From: Mycteria americana
Taxonomy: Eukaryota > Chordata > Aves > Ciconiiformes > Ciconiidae
Direction of reading: 5' to 3'
Length of the DNA stretch: 64,000 nt
NCBI RefSeq assembly: GCF_035582795.1
Contig: NC_134365.1
Span: 76,737,635 to 76,801,634 of the forward strand
Shown here: piece after piece, positions 1 to 13,562 of the stretch
How positions within the stretch are numbered: position 1 is the first letter of the stretch
How the letters are laid out: each line of letters starts with the position of its first letter
Program-made: the position numbers and the translations under genes
The notes under the pieces: model-generated
Databases searched by the model: none
The model's input: the letters and a program-made list of their open reading frames with translations, nothing else
What the model was told of the DNA's origin: nothing

Positions 1-3000
1 ACATTTTAAAACGGATGTGGATACATTTAGCACCACACTTGGCATTACCTCCTCAGTGCGCGGCAATAGCAGTACATCACTGGTTGAAAACAGATGGGAA
101 ACATGAAAGTCAAGCCTGCTATCTGACCTCAGCACAATTAGCACCTCTGTTTCACAACCGTGGCTCCACCTGTGGGAACTGCTATCTTTTCAGTGGCAGG
201 GACGTAAATATACAAACAGAAGCCACGTCAGGCTTGTTGCACGCTTGTTATTCAATAGCTGCAAGTGCTAAGAACGTGCGCACAAGATATATACGGAGCG
301 GGACTGGATCGTATCAGGGCGCGGGCAGGATGGAGATTCACCCACAGATGTAACACTTTAAGGAGCAAATGAGAGTGTAAAGGCAAAAAGAAGTCCCAAA
401 AGGAAAAAACTCTTGATTTCTGTCAATCTTCTCATCACAGTACAATTTGCTATCTGACACTGGGGAGAAAAACGTACTTCCCTGGCAATGGGAGCCTCTC
501 GAAATGCCCTGAACTGCACCTCTGCTGGCGGGGGCCATGTGGCAGCTGTCTGATAAAGCAAAAGGGCAACAGGCAACTGCTTCCAGGGCGCAGCAGAACG
601 GAGCAGAGCGAAGGTGCTGCTGAACCGCTCCCCAAGACTGTGAAGGTGGCAGGTGATGTGGTTCATCCTTGGCGTCACTTCTGCTACAGTAATACGATAC
701 ACAAAAAACCAAAACCAAACCAACGTTTCTGCGGCATGCCAACAGAGACTGTGATGAAACCCCCCTCTCCCCAGTCCGTGCTGCCAAGCCACTACTGATC
801 TGCAGCACAACTGTGCCCCAAGCTTTCAGTTAATCCTCGCTCGTCTCTTCCTACCCATTGCCCTTGTTACCTCCTGTTTTCAATCTCTTCAGCAGCTGCA
901 AGGCCACTCCATCCGTCCATGGCAGGGACAGGTAAAGCCTGCCTGCTGCTGCTGCTTCCTGATGTCCTTTGTTTCTCCTTTTCAGCCCCCGGCTCATGCA
1001 CACCACCCAGGAACATCAGGGAGCACAGAGGATTTTGGAAGCAGTGGAGAAAAGGAGCCCTCCCCCAGAAGCAAGAATCTTTCAGTGTATTTTGATAGAT
1101 AAAAGTTTCCTCTTGGCTACCTCATCTGAAAAACTGGTTTATCCCCCATTCCCACAGTACGTAAGCACTGCATTAATGAACGTATCTTGACAACCTCCAT
1201 GTGAGAAAGCAAAGTATTACCCAAGTAGGGTACAGCACAGGTGAGGAATGGAAGAACTGAGATATCTGAGAAGAGATTTATGAATTTAGCCACTGAGAAG
1301 CAGGCATTTAGGAAGATTTATTTACTTTGTGAACCAGCTGAGCTGTTGAAGCACTTACAGAGAACAGTAAGACACCCGTGCTTAACTTGCCTATCTATCT
1401 TCGAAAAGTCTGAGAGGTTCCTATCTGAATCTCAAATGCTATCAAAAAGAGCATTACATGATGTCTCTACAGGCAGTGACAAGGCACAGTGGTGTTGTCT
1501 CCAAGTCCTAAGTTAGTGCTCGAACCACCGGGAAATCCTGGCACTAGGAAATCAGCTGGATCTCATACTTTAAATCCCAGGGATACAACGGGGCAGGTGG
1601 GGGGGTGTTTTGTTTTAAACTCATCCCCTAGAAAGAGAGAACGCAGACTTGACTGACTGGTGTAGTCCTCTACAGACAAATTCAACTTAATAGTGTTCTT
1701 ACCACAGATCATCCACATCCAGACGCAGTATCTATTCATCAAAATAAACGCTCAGAAACCCTGCAGAATCAGAGGCAGACAGCCCAGAGGGAGCAGGCTG
1801 TGACAGGTCAGGGACAGGATGTTCCTCCATGGCAAATATTCCCCCAACAAGTTACATACGTGGTGCAGAACCACAGGAGGAGTGCAGGGATTGCTGTGGT
1901 TTATCTTCTGTTACAAGTTTTCATTTTGATTTTTACAGCTAGCATGGAAGTATGATACTTTTTTTGCTGCTTAAGTTCAGAGAGTTTATATTACAAGGTG
2001 GCAAACCCTACTGAAAGGCTCTCAACACACATGACAGAGAATGATGTCCTTCACGTGGGAGGTGCAGCGTTGCTCAGCCGGGACTTTGAGAACTGCGGTG
2101 TTTGCAGTGTATTGGCAGGTACGCACATCCCTCCCATCCCTGTAAAAAGAAATCATAGGTTACTGTGCAGAGGAAGGGAACTTGCAGCTTTTCTTCAGAT
2201 GCCAAACTAAGAATTGGTATTTATTCTTCACAGTGCTGTAGTACCTTGGAGCCCTTGTCAGTCATTAGGACCCCAGTGTGCTGGACACTGTGCAAAGAGA
2301 CCAGGCAGCAATTCAGCCTTCACATACAACCTCAGGTAAGGGCTAGGAAAGCATAATGAAAAACTGGTGGTCAGGTGCACGCATTGTTTAGTCCCTGAAA
2401 TGCAGAAGAACTTTTACCATTTTCAATGGGCTTTTATTCAGGCTGCTCATCTGGGTGTGGTGCCCACTGGTCTATCCCAGACGCCCACATGCATGCACAT
2501 ACGCAGCCTCATCTGCTGACAAATTTCTTTACATCATCACACATCAGTTTACTGGCTCGCAAAGGGGATAACTTACGTTCCCTGACCAAAATCCATGAAT
2601 TTGCTACGAAATTCTTACACTTATTTCCAGAAAAATACCAGCGTATCAGTAACATACAACAATGTTAATGGCAAAGAGATATCCCCAAAAATGAAAAGTA
2701 GGATTCAAATTAAGGGGAACACCCAGCAAACAAAGGAGCCAGCTTATGCCTTTCTAATGAAGTTAAAGATTAATGGGGAAGACCATAAACAGAGAACATG
2801 AGGAATCACGGACTGTTTGTATTGTGTGTGGAATCAGCTGACACTCTATTGCATAAAGCTGAGAGTAAATGAGCTACATCAGGGAGCTCTTGGATGCTCT
2901 TGACTAGTAGCAAATCAGCTACATTTCATTATTTCCCACTGATGCTCTTACTGGAATTATATTCAACTCATTTTTAAACAAAGCCTTTTGTGTACCCAAA

Positions 3001-5351
3001 TGGCAAACAAATCACTGATTAAATGGAGAGATAGCATACCCAGATGATTTGCATCTATCTAACTGCACCTCAAGTCATATAATTATGCCTTGTAACACCA
3101 CTGCGAAGGGCTTGAACTAAAATTCCCCAAACACAAAGCTAGTAATTGCTGCAAAATGAGGTTACTAATTTATTTTTTAGTATCACCCCCCGAGGGGTGT
3201 TGTGATGCCTGAAGGTCCCCAGTCTCCAAAACAGGAGTAAATTTAACTCTAGCCTTTTCCACATTATTTTGTGTTTACTGATACGAAAGTGTTTTATGGG
3301 GTTTTTTTCCTCCCAAGTCTGTGTGCATGAGACCACTTTCACCCCATAGCTATGGAAAGCAAGGGGCAGACAAGGCCAGAACCAGAGTGATGTCCCCTAA
3401 GTCCTTCTTGCTTGGCCTTCACAGTGAGATGCAACAAACCCACTGCTGACAATCGCACTCCTGGCACCAGTGTTGGCATCCCAGCCCACCAGCTCTGCGG
3501 CACAGGTCCTCGCCACTGGACCTGCAGAGTGATACCATTTCCACGTCCACAAAGGACTTGCCTCTGCGCTTTCCTCCCGAGAGCACTGGGGGTAAGACAA
3601 CAACTCCAAACCTGCACGAAGGCGATGGCAGGCAGGGTAGGCAAGCTGTGACTGCTCTTCAACAAGCTTAAAAATTATATTTATGTGACAGTTATTTGGG
3701 AGAGAGAGGCGTTACTAGTCATGCCTTGGATTAGAGACAGGAAAAAAGTGAAGCAAATATGACTTGGAGTGGAAAACAATTTGGCTTGTGGCACTTTTTT
3801 TGCAGCATTTATTGCTGATCATTCAAAACCATTCGTTTCTGACTGCTGCACATCCTCCAAAAGCACTCTGTGGTAAATAAGTCTCCCACTCCACTGACCA
3901 CCTTCAGCACTGTATTTGAGGAGCCACCTTCCAGCCTCTGCCTCAGATGTGCTGCCCAGTCCACCCAAAAACACCTGGCCTTAAACATTTGAAAAAGGAG
4001 GAGAGAAAGAAATCTCTAACTCCCAGCTGGTGAATATTCCTAATGTTGACAACGTGCAAATAATTGCGTTCCCCACGCTCAATTGCGTTTATTTGCTACC
4101 CGCTCAACAGATGAGAGTCCTACATACGCAGACATATATAAGAAACCTCTTGAAAAACAGTTCCAAGGACTGCCTCAAAATGAAGCTCCCTCTTCCTTCC
4201 CAGCTCCCACAAGCTGGTCTGTCTCTGACCAGTCCAAAATTACAGGCTGAGGTGTCTAGAAACAGGAATTCCCTCCAACTTGTATTTGCCCTGGGGTGAC
4301 GAGATAGATGAGGTTTCTTCCAGCCTTTCCAGCCTCAGGTTGCTCCTGTCAGGGAGCTGCCCTGGACTGCAGCCAGCTAAGCCCTTGGAAGAGGGGGAAT
4401 GTCCTTTCCAGAGCCTCTAACAGTATGGGCCCGATGCTCAGTGACAGTCGAAGTGGTGCAGGGGTTGTTAAGGGTTGACACTTTTCTCCTGTTAGGAGAA
4501 AAATAAGGAGCAAACCAGACAGTGGCTGTATTCCACTGCATAAAGCTAAGGTTGGCCCAGACCTCACGTAGGGGTGCAGTTCTGTCCCTCTGCTCAAAAA
4601 TGATGTATTAGAATACGGAAAGGTTCAGAGAAGGGCAACAGTGGTAAACCAGCTTCCATTAAAAACAAAACAAACGAACAAAAACCCCAAAACCCACAAC
4701 AACAAAACCCACAACGCTAAGTGTGCAAACATTCTCCAATAATCTACAACATCAGGATTGGCATGCGGAGAGTTTCCAGGGACCGACGTTTGCCTCTCTC
4801 TGCTAACACAACTAAGAGGTGCAGAGCAAAGCCACAGAAAGGAGCCCCACAAAGCAAAGGCACGTGGTCCTTTGTCCAACAGGCAGTGCATCTGCAGAGC
4901 TCCTTCCCCCAGGATGTGGTGCGTTGCCAAAAGTTTATATAGGTTCATGGGGAGACTGGGAAAGTTCACAGAAATCAACCCAAAATTGCTGTAAACAGAG
5001 TCACCTTATCCAGCTCATGGATTTCCTGAATTGGCTGGAGGAAGCATCACTGCCTACGTACCTTGTTCTTGCTTCTCCTCAGGCATCCACCTCTGGCCAT
5101 AGCTGGGGGAGAGGATACTGAGCCAGGTGAATCACCAGTCTGAGCCGGCGTCACCATTCTTGCTTTCCTGTCACTCCTGAAGGAAATGGCTAAACTTTAA
5201 CTGGTTTTAACAATTCTGGTCTTAAATCCATTTAACTTGCTTAGAAAGGCTAAGTTTATAAAGCAAGCTACAAAAAGTTTGGCATGCAGCTTGCAAAGCG
5301 AAGCCGACTATCGTCATCTTAACTTGCCCAAAGAAAATCCAACCAAATTAA

Positions 5352-5380
5352 AACACACACACACTATATATATATATATA
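5352..5380. repeat. Compound (CA)n/(TA)n microsatellite
   Basis: A short CA run passes directly into a TA run, followed by a GA run (about 5382-5390). It is ordinary dinucleotide repeat DNA with no coding context, likely to vary in length between individuals. Confidence 0.85.
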
Positions 5381-8300
5381 TGGAGAGAGAGTCTCATTGC
5401 TGCTAGTGAACAGAATTCTCCTTGGGATTTGCCCTCAGCCCCAGCTGAAGCCCAGGAGGAAGCAGTCAGGCCCTGCAGTATTTTTGAATGTTTTCATGCA
5501 GTGGGATTCAGACTGCTTTGTAACCTGCATGCCAAATTCTGCTCCCTGTAATATCACGTAATCCTGTTGGTTTTCAGCTGGGTTGTCTCCTTGCTTAAAA
5601 AAAAAAACAAAAAAAACCCACACAGATTTTCAACTGCGTAAGAAATGCTTTCCACAGTAGAGCCTTCTTTGGGGCTTGTTGAAGGTGGTGTCCTATTCCA
5701 AGGGTTGGACCTGCGCAGACACTGGAGCGTCTCATCATTGCCTGTACCACCACAAGTGAGAAATAAAGTGACGCCAAGGGCTGTGGCCTGCCAGCTCCTG
5801 AACCAAACCTGAAGCCTCAGATGTGCCATGGGAAGAACTGCCTCATGAATTTGGGATGTGTATAAAAACTGGATCTCTGAAAGCACAGCAATCCCCACCA
5901 CCACTCCCAGCAAACCTCAGTCAGACAGAACTTTCCTTCATGCTTGAGCTGGAATTTAGCCGGAGTAAAGACCGATGAATCTCATTTCTTGTTGTTTGAA
6001 TAAGGAGAAACACTGGTGATATCCTGGCAGGGCAATTTTGCCTGCCCTGCCTGCTCCTGTGTCACAGGAACCAGCTGTAGAGACAAGATGTTTTGCTCAG
6101 CTCGTTCTCTGTAATTACCCAGACTATCTCTTGTTTACCTTGGTGGAAACACCGGTACATGCAGAGAGCATGGAGTGTGCACCTCCGTTTTACCTGCACT
6201 GGCAAAAACACACAGACTGAAGATTGAGAGATTAAAAAGAAAGCTTTTTCAGCATTCTGGCTGAGCTGCTCTGGAAACCCTAGGAATTTGGGAGCAAGGA
6301 TGTGCATAGACAGGTCTGGAGCGCTTCAAGCAGCTTCTGGCTTTGCCAGCTCACCTCCTTCTTCCAGCTGCACCAAGCCAAGAGGGAGGACGCGACATCA
6401 TCAGCCTCCTTTAAAAAAGGGGCGATGCCACAAAGCACAGCGTGGTTACCCGGCTGCAGAGCGGCTCCTCAACGGCACAGCTCTTGAAGGCCAGCGCTGC
6501 AGATGGGGGACCGAGGGGTTTGGTTTCTGCTGCGCTGGGGTTGAGGTTTCTGGCTCGGGTAAGGAGGGGTCCTTCCCTCACCCGCCAGCAGGTTCTCTTG
6601 GAAGCTGTGAGCTGCTGCATCGTTTTCAGAGTCATTTCATCCTGTGAGCAGTGCCTGTATTAGCCGTGCTGCATACGGTCATTTGCAGACCCCTTCTACC
6701 TCCAGTTATCCCCAGGTGATCCCAGAGCCCCTAGTTTTGGTTTGTGGTGGCACACGTTTACAGTCCCCGATACCTGCCGAGCAGCAGTTCGGCCTAGTGG
6801 AAGTGCTCAGGATTTACATCCCAATGGCCTGACAGAAGCAGCTCCACCATTTGTTTTAATAATAACCGTCTAAAGATCGCTTGGGGGATCTCTAGGAGCT
6901 CTCCAGCTGTGCTGAAGGGTGAGGAGAAAGGGGAGCAAGGGGGTGCTTCTTGCTCTGCACGTGCCTGACCCGCTCCAGCCCGCTGGTCCCATCAGCTCAC
7001 CCACCTCTGAATTTAGCTGCTGTCACTTGGTCCTGGTCAGTCCTTGTATTAGCCGTGCCTGGACACGAGAGGCGAGGGCCTCTTCTTGGTTTCTCACGTG
7101 CCTATGCTCTGCTGTATGTTGGTGAGACAAAACTGCCGGGCTCATCCTTTCTCACGGAAGGTGCTGCAACGGGGCTGACACTAATGCGTATCAAGGAGAC
7201 ATAGCCAGGCTTTTAAGCAGACCGTGTCATTCAAAAGCAAAAATACGAAGTTAGTGAAACAGGAAGACTTCAACCCTGTCTATACTCAGTTGGGGGAAGG
7301 GAAGGAACTTCTGTAAAAGCACAAAGGGAATTTTTACAAGGTAATTTCCGAGGTTCGAAAGCTAGCTTAATTTTACAAGGCATTTTGTTCCCCAGGTACA
7401 AGTAGCTGGTATTTTTTAAATTGTTGTATACTTAGAAAGACAACACTTTTTTCTAGCTGAAGTCCAAGTTGTCTCAGGATAAAAGTTACAGAAGCGCAGA
7501 CTAGGACCATAGCCTCTGCTGCACCACTGCAATGTTTGCCTCTTCCAGTCTCTGGCCATTTTTCCTACACTTTCTTAGTGTAGTTTCCATGGTCTCATCA
7601 CTTGCCTGTTTTCCATCCTGTGCGACTCCTGGAGTTTTTCCTCTCCATTCTCTGCTCCTGGGCTTGCTCCTGCACAGGCAAAACCACCAGCCAGGCTACG
7701 GCAGATCAAAAGATCCGAGCTGTCAGTATTCAAACCGACGCCAAAGCAGATAAAAGCAGTTTGCCTGTACTCTGCTAACTGCACGGACAAGGAAAGGCCA
7801 TTTTCCCACGTAGCACTTCATTACAAGAGTCACTGACAACATGAACAATCTAGCAGAAAAAACCGATCTGTCTCACAATGCTAACTTCACTATTTTTCGC
7901 TCTTTTCTAGTAAATCCCAGTTTGGACACTACAGTGCAATAAACGCGGCTGCAGAAAAGAAGTCTTCGAGCATAAAACCAGCACAAAGCCTACAGTAGCT
8001 CCTTAAGCTCTCAAAATAAAGTTTTTTGTTTACAGGTGTCAGATTCCCAAGGACAAATATCCATCTCGCTTATAATTTAATTTCCTGAACTGTAATTTAT
8101 CTACTGAAAACACAGCTGATTAATTCCCATGTGTATCAACTCTTCAAAAAAATTGTTTTCCTCCTCCTTTCTAAGAGAAGAACCAATAGCGAGGATTTCA
8201 GATTCTGTTTTTTCACCCACGGTGAGAAACAAAACCTTAGGTCTGAAGACCACCAAGCTCTAAGGAAACATACTTTGTTTCCAACATTGCATCTATGACA

Positions 8301-9362
8301 ACTCTTAAAAGTTTTTTGAGGGAGCGCATCCAACACCAGTATTTTCCTTTCTTTGACACAGGTAAGCCTATGTGACAGCAAATAAATATTTGCTTTTCCC
8401 TCCTTGCAAGAGAGATGCCTTACACAGGAATGCATTACAGAAATTGTTTGGGGTTTTTTTTTTTAAAACGTATGCTCCGAAGTTGACAGTACCTTGTGAT
8501 CCCAGGACTTGAGCCCTTTGCTGTTCCTGGCAAAATGAGCAGTTTACAATGCAGTTGGACCACTCCTGACATCAGCATAGACTGCTTTCCCCATCCTCCC
8601 TACTAGGAGACTCTTGGACAACCTTACTCTTTCCTTAGGCTACTTTGACACTAGCTCTCCTTTGCTTGAGGCCAAATTGGGCTGGTTTTTAGGGTATGGC
8701 CAACCGGTAAGAAAAATACATTTTTATGTTGCTCCGATCACTGAGTAGAATACTGAAGAGATGTAGATTACAGATTAAATTATACTTTCAATAGAAATAA
8801 AAGCCTCTCCATGACACACTCATCAAGTATTTGTAACCACCCATCTCCAATGCCACTTCGCAATGACTTAGGGCTTGCTGTAAAAATATTCTGAGGGAGA
8901 GGACCAAAAAAAAAAAGTTATCAGCAGGAATTCTGTTAATTGTCACCGAAAGCCTTTCGCTAAATCATTTCCTGTCCTCCAAATCCAGCTGGAAGCGTTC
9001 GCCAGCGAGAAGGCGGACACACAATTGCGCGGCCCTGCCGCTCGCTGCCAGACAAACGGAGGAAACTGCGTCCTATCATAAATCTGTCAGTCACGTACCA
9101 AATGGGTATCAGGAGGGTTGGGTTTTTCCTCCCCCCCAATTATCACTTGGCAGACACACAGAAGCAGAGTTTGGAGATAAACTCTTTGTATCGTAGGCTT
9201 TTTTCAGTGGCCCAGTCCCACAAATTCAACTTCTCACAGACCCGATGCCGGAGCAGTGAAAGAGGCTGATCCATCGAGGAGGGTAGCAGAGGCAGCTCAG
9301 GAGACCTGCCCGTAGTCCTGCTCTGCTGCTGGGCTGCAGGGTGAGCCTAAAAGATTCCTCCT

Positions 9363-9445
9363 TTAAAAAAACCAAAACAAAACAAACACACACACCCCCA
9401 AACTAAAAACACAAATCCAAACCAACCCAAACAGACAGACCAATA
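9363..9445. repeat. A/C-rich low-complexity stretch
   Basis: The plus strand is almost free of G and is built of A runs broken by C, CA and CCAAAC words. It is strand-asymmetric simple DNA with no fixed repeat unit that I can see. Confidence 0.7.
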
Positions 9446-9825
9446 ATACTGCCCTTCTTTTTAGGTGCTTTCAGTGGATGTATATCAAGAAGTATGAAGT
9501 TAATTTATTTAATGCAAGCTGATCATGGTTGTTTTGACATGTCCAGGCATATTCGAGAAATAGGTAAGTAGGTAGAAACAAAATAAACAACGAAAACACG
9601 CGTGAGTTTCAGTAACAGAAGAACCATGCCCAGACTCCTTTCTGCATCCAGTTGGTCCTGGAAAAAAGTCAACATTTGCCCAGTGGCCTGGTGCTCGATT
9701 CCAGATAAGCAGAGGTACAGCCACGAAGTCAACCAGCCCTGCTGAAGTCCACGGAGCGGACCGGGGGTCAGAAGGGAAATGGAGACACCAAGAGGTCAAT
9801 GGCGGGAGCTACAAAGGAATTTGGG

Positions 9826-10150
9826 GCAGCAGGGAGGTGTGGAGGCCAGCCGGCACGTGGGCGTGGGGAGACCGGGCCGGGGTGGACAGCAAGGTGCGAG
9901 GAAAGCCCACGCGTGTGGGAAGAGTTCTTTAGGCAAACCTTTTGGAAGCCGAAGGTTGCTAGGCAGGGTCTGGGTGGCCGCCCAACAACAGGCACCCAAG
10001 AAAAAACAGTCACTGAACTGCTTTGCTGGTTCCTGCCAGGGGCCGCTCAGGCAAAGGCAAACGCCGGTGGGGGAGGCAGGGCTGAAGCCCGGCTGCCCTG
10101 GCTCCCGGTCCAGCACCCAGCCGGGGGGTGCCGGGGGTGCTCTCGCCCTG
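9826..10150. other. Isolated GC-rich, CpG-containing patch
   Basis: This stretch is clearly richer in G, C and CpG than the AT-rich DNA around it. It contains an E-box (CACGTG, near 9855) and is open in several frames on both strands, which is what high GC alone produces. The predicted peptides match no family I know and no splice structure is evident. It may be a small CpG island, an enhancer or a local compositional fluctuation. Confidence 0.4.
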
Positions 10151-10263
10151 CTTTCAAAAGGAAACGACAGCGGAATCTGTTACCGTGACAACTTTGGGAG
10201 TCGTGATTGTTGCAGGAACAAACATTATGTATGCAAATAAAAGCATTCGGGCACAACAGCCTG

Positions 10264-10298
10264 CAAAAAAAAAGAAAAAAAAGAAAAAAAAAGAAAAG
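10264..10298. repeat. A-rich (A7-9 G)n tract
   Basis: Runs of seven to nine A are separated by single G residues. It could be a decayed poly(A) tail of a retroposed sequence, but I see no recognisable element body upstream. Confidence 0.6.
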
Positions 10299-10767
10299 GC
10301 AAATAGACAGACTAGTATTTGCAAAAATAAGAGCCTGAAGTAAGGCTCCTAGATCCGTAGCGAGGTCTTTAAATAAATAGTTTTGTTTCCAGAAGCTCTG
10401 AAGGACTGCAAGAAGAGAACTTGAACTTTTCCTAAAAACTTACCTAGTTTACCTGATGCCTCATCAGAGCATCAAAACCCACAGTCGAGATCTGGCTTTG
10501 GAAAATGCAGCCCCACGAAGACTGCTGCTGGTTTGTTATAAGAGCAGTTACCAAGCTCAGCTAAAGGCTTTTTGCATTATTTCATGCATAATTTCACTTC
10601 AGGCAAGAGGCATTTATACAAACTAATTTGTTTTGGCTTTCTCCCATCCCCCCAAGTTCAACACAATTTATAGCGTGGGGCTGATTCTTGTGCTGCACCT
10701 TACTCTTTGCACAAGAGCATAGGGTAGATATGGGCCGCAGTATGCTTCTTGGCCTCTTCTTGGCCTC

Positions 10768-10875
10768 TGTATTCTATCTAAGAATTCTATCTCTATCTAA
10801 GAATTTCTAAATATCTAAGATATTTCTAAAATATTTCTATTCTTAGAAATATTTTTCTAAGAATATTAGAAAAAT
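10768..10875. repeat. AT-rich repeat with a perfect 12-bp hairpin
   Basis: Variants of the words TCTAAGAAT and ATTTCTAA recur across about 100 bases. Within them TATTCTTAGAAA (10838-10849) and its exact reverse complement (10854-10865) flank a 4-base TATT loop, giving a perfect cruciform-capable palindrome. An 11-base direct repeat (CTTCTTGGCCT, twice) lies just upstream at about 10746-10768. I know no named element with this structure. Confidence 0.75.
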
Positions 10876-13485
10876 TCCACCAACTAATGGGCACAAATTT
10901 GTGCTTCTGTTCAGAGGAGATCCCTTATCGGAGAGCGAAGAATGTGTCAGAGGCGCTGTGCAAGACGGCGGTGCGTTGATAGACCTGTAAGGAATGTGCA
11001 TGCACAGCCCTTTCCCCCAGTATACTTGACTCCAGCTCCCTCACTTTCCTTAGTGTTAAATTCACTCAAAACCACCTCAAAGATTTCACCCAAAAAATTC
11101 GCTCAAAGAGCTGCCTTTCTGCCTCCCCACCGTTTTCTTTCCTATTATACTGATAAGCCTCAATAAAGACCCTTGAACACCTCAAAGTGAGTCACTCACA
11201 TACTTACCAGGGTCTTGGAGCAAGTCTCAACCCACTCTAAAATCTGACAAATTGTTTTTTCTTTAATTTCTGGCATATTAAATATTTCGGGATTATATTC
11301 AATGCCCTGTTAAAAGTCCTGGCTTCATCACTGATCAGTCATATGATTCCTCAAAGACATGAAAGCAGACTCATGGCTGTCTCTCTGTAGAGGCCTCAAT
11401 AACTCCGTAATCATTGGTTTCACACACAAGACAACACTTTTCCTAAGCTGTGGTCTTCTGGGCAACACTTGATTTCACCTACAACAGGGAGAAGATTGGC
11501 ATAAACTAAAAAAACCAGTGAGGCAGAAACTGAATCCCACAGGTAACTAGGGGCCAACCCAATTGAAAGGAAGCTGTCAATTCAAATCACTCATCAATGA
11601 GCAATCAATCATTCAAATTCATTGTCATAAATCAAGAATGAACGTAAATACTACTTCTACTGTAGCTATCATAGTATCTCCTTTATTTTAAAGGGAAAAG
11701 TATTTTTTAAGTGCTATTGCACTTTATTCCCCTCCTTTTGTTGCTTCTTTGCAACAGAGGCAGCCTGAAGTGTTTCGTTGAGGATACGGATTTTCATTCT
11801 GCTCAAGTGTTCTGAGAAATAGCAGGAACAGCTCGCCCAGACAGCCCTGAGGGATGCAGAAAACAGGTCGCCTTTTAAAAAGAAGGCTTCCAGGAACTAA
11901 CCTTCCACCTTGGTGTCATGAGGAAATGAAGCTCGTGCAATTGCAGCCCGCCTGTCCCCTCTGGGAACCTGATCCTCTCCCCAGCCAAAACGCCTGACCC
12001 CGTTGTTAGCCAGTTTAGAGCATTTGGAAGGGGAGGGATCTCAAGGACACCTTGAAAATTATGTTCTTTCAAGTTTTTTTGAAAACTAGAAGTTGGGTAA
12101 AGGACAGAAATCCAAAAGTGTCCCCCCACTGAGGGAGGGGAAAGCCAAAACCAGCCCCGCTCGGCTCCTCGCTGCCCTTCCGCACGGACGATGTGGCAGA
12201 GGACGAAGCTGAGATCATTAAGAGAGACGAAAGGGAACTGCAGAAGAACCTGAAGGAAACCAGACTTCATTAGCTCCGCTGCTCAGACAGCAATTTGTCT
12301 AGTTAATTGCCAAAGTAAAACAAACATAGAAAGAAAAACATCTGGGAGGAAAAATTGGTAAGAGGGATCTGACTCTAAATTTGCTTCCTACCCCCCATCA
12401 GTCAACAGCCTCTCAGTTTCTGCAACACAAGAAAGGCACAGGGGCTTCAGCTGTTATTTGTTTGCTTTTTAGAGAGAGAGCTTTAGGACTCGCTTTAAGC
12501 AACAAACAGGGGTGAAGGAGGGCAAACAGACCGGTTGCCCCATTTTCAACACCTTTGAAACTGCCTAAGGGCGAACGAGGTGCGCTGCACACCCTAAACC
12601 CAGCGAGCCTCTCGTACGCTGGGCAACGCTGCCGTCTCCTCTGTGCCTCTCATTACTTTCAGGCAGGGCTGAATTAACTCTCCTTATGAGAAAGATCCGC
12701 ATCTGATCATAAGGAAATGGGATTTTTCATTCTTTCCAGCAAAGCAGATAGGAACCGTCTAGTATAAAGACAGAGTAATGGCAACGGCATCTGTACTAGC
12801 GGAGGGACGGCGCTGGATGTAACGGAGTGCTTTGAGCCAAATTCGGGGCTGGTGCGAGGGGAAGGGAGCTCCGTCCCAAACTGTCACATCAGCTAAGAGC
12901 AAGGCTAAACTGAGCCCATTGAGCAAGACAAAAAACATTATGAGGTTATTACAGCAGCTTGTTTGGAAAAATCTGCTGTGGGAAGCCAGCAACGCCAGCT
13001 GAATGCAAAAGCTGAGCCCGGGAGCAGCAGCAGGCACCATAAATAAGGTTCTGTCAGCGTGTCCATTATAAACCCTGTGTTCCTTGTTTGGTACATAACC
13101 CACCCCCTTTAAAAAAAAAAAAAAATCACACAAGGCTGGAACTTGGCACGATGGCCTCCACGCTGCCCTGGTGTTTGTACAAACCTCGGCTCTGCTCAGG
13201 CTCCTCCATTTGACCAAAAAGGAGGGGGGGAAGAGTACATTGCCAAAATATTTCAGTCAGTAGCTCCATGTGCCATGAAGGACAGCTTAGAGTAATATCA
13301 GCCGACAGGATTTCTAAAATCCCTTTTGAAGTGATGGCCCATGTTTTTATTAACAGCTGGAGAAAGATGCAGGCAGTTTTAAAGATTTGCAGGTCTCACA
13401 ATGAATTTAACAAAAGGTGCAAGGCCAAAAGTCCTGCTTTTTGGGCAGCTCTAGCAGTCTCCTGTCTCCCTTCCCGCAGAGCCCA

Positions 13486-13562
13486 GCATTAAAAACAAAA
13501 CCTTCCTACAACAGAGTATCTTTATTGCATTAAAAACAAAACCTTCCTACAACAGAGCATCT
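13486..13562. repeat. Tandem duplication, period 41
   Basis: A unit beginning GCATTAAAAACAAAACC at 13486 is repeated from 13527. The copies differ by one base over the 36 bases I can compare (TATCT versus CATCT near the end), so the duplication looks young or selectively quiet. No gene is near it. Confidence 0.85.

Noticed and set aside
338-808. 156-residue open frame on minus
   Set aside because: No recognisable domain, no neighbouring exons, and an overlapping frame of similar length on the same strand, as expected by chance.
4600-4660. Phrase resembling the AGAGAAGGGCAAC part of a CR1 element
   Set aside because: Too short, and the expected neighbouring CR1 phrases are absent.
6650-7060. 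TGTATTAGCCGTGC occurring twice about 390 bases apart
   Set aside because: The flanks do not match beyond 14 bases, so it is not a convincing duplicated element.
9779-10240. Overlapping open frames of 153 and 129 residues on plus and 106 on minus
   Set aside because: Explained by GC richness of the patch; compositions are random and no splice signals or homology support a gene.
10942-11180. Short block ending CAATAAAGACCC that superficially recalls the end of an LTR
   Set aside because: No matching second copy, no terminal repeats and no internal coding region nearby; a stray poly(A)-like hexamer is enough to explain it.
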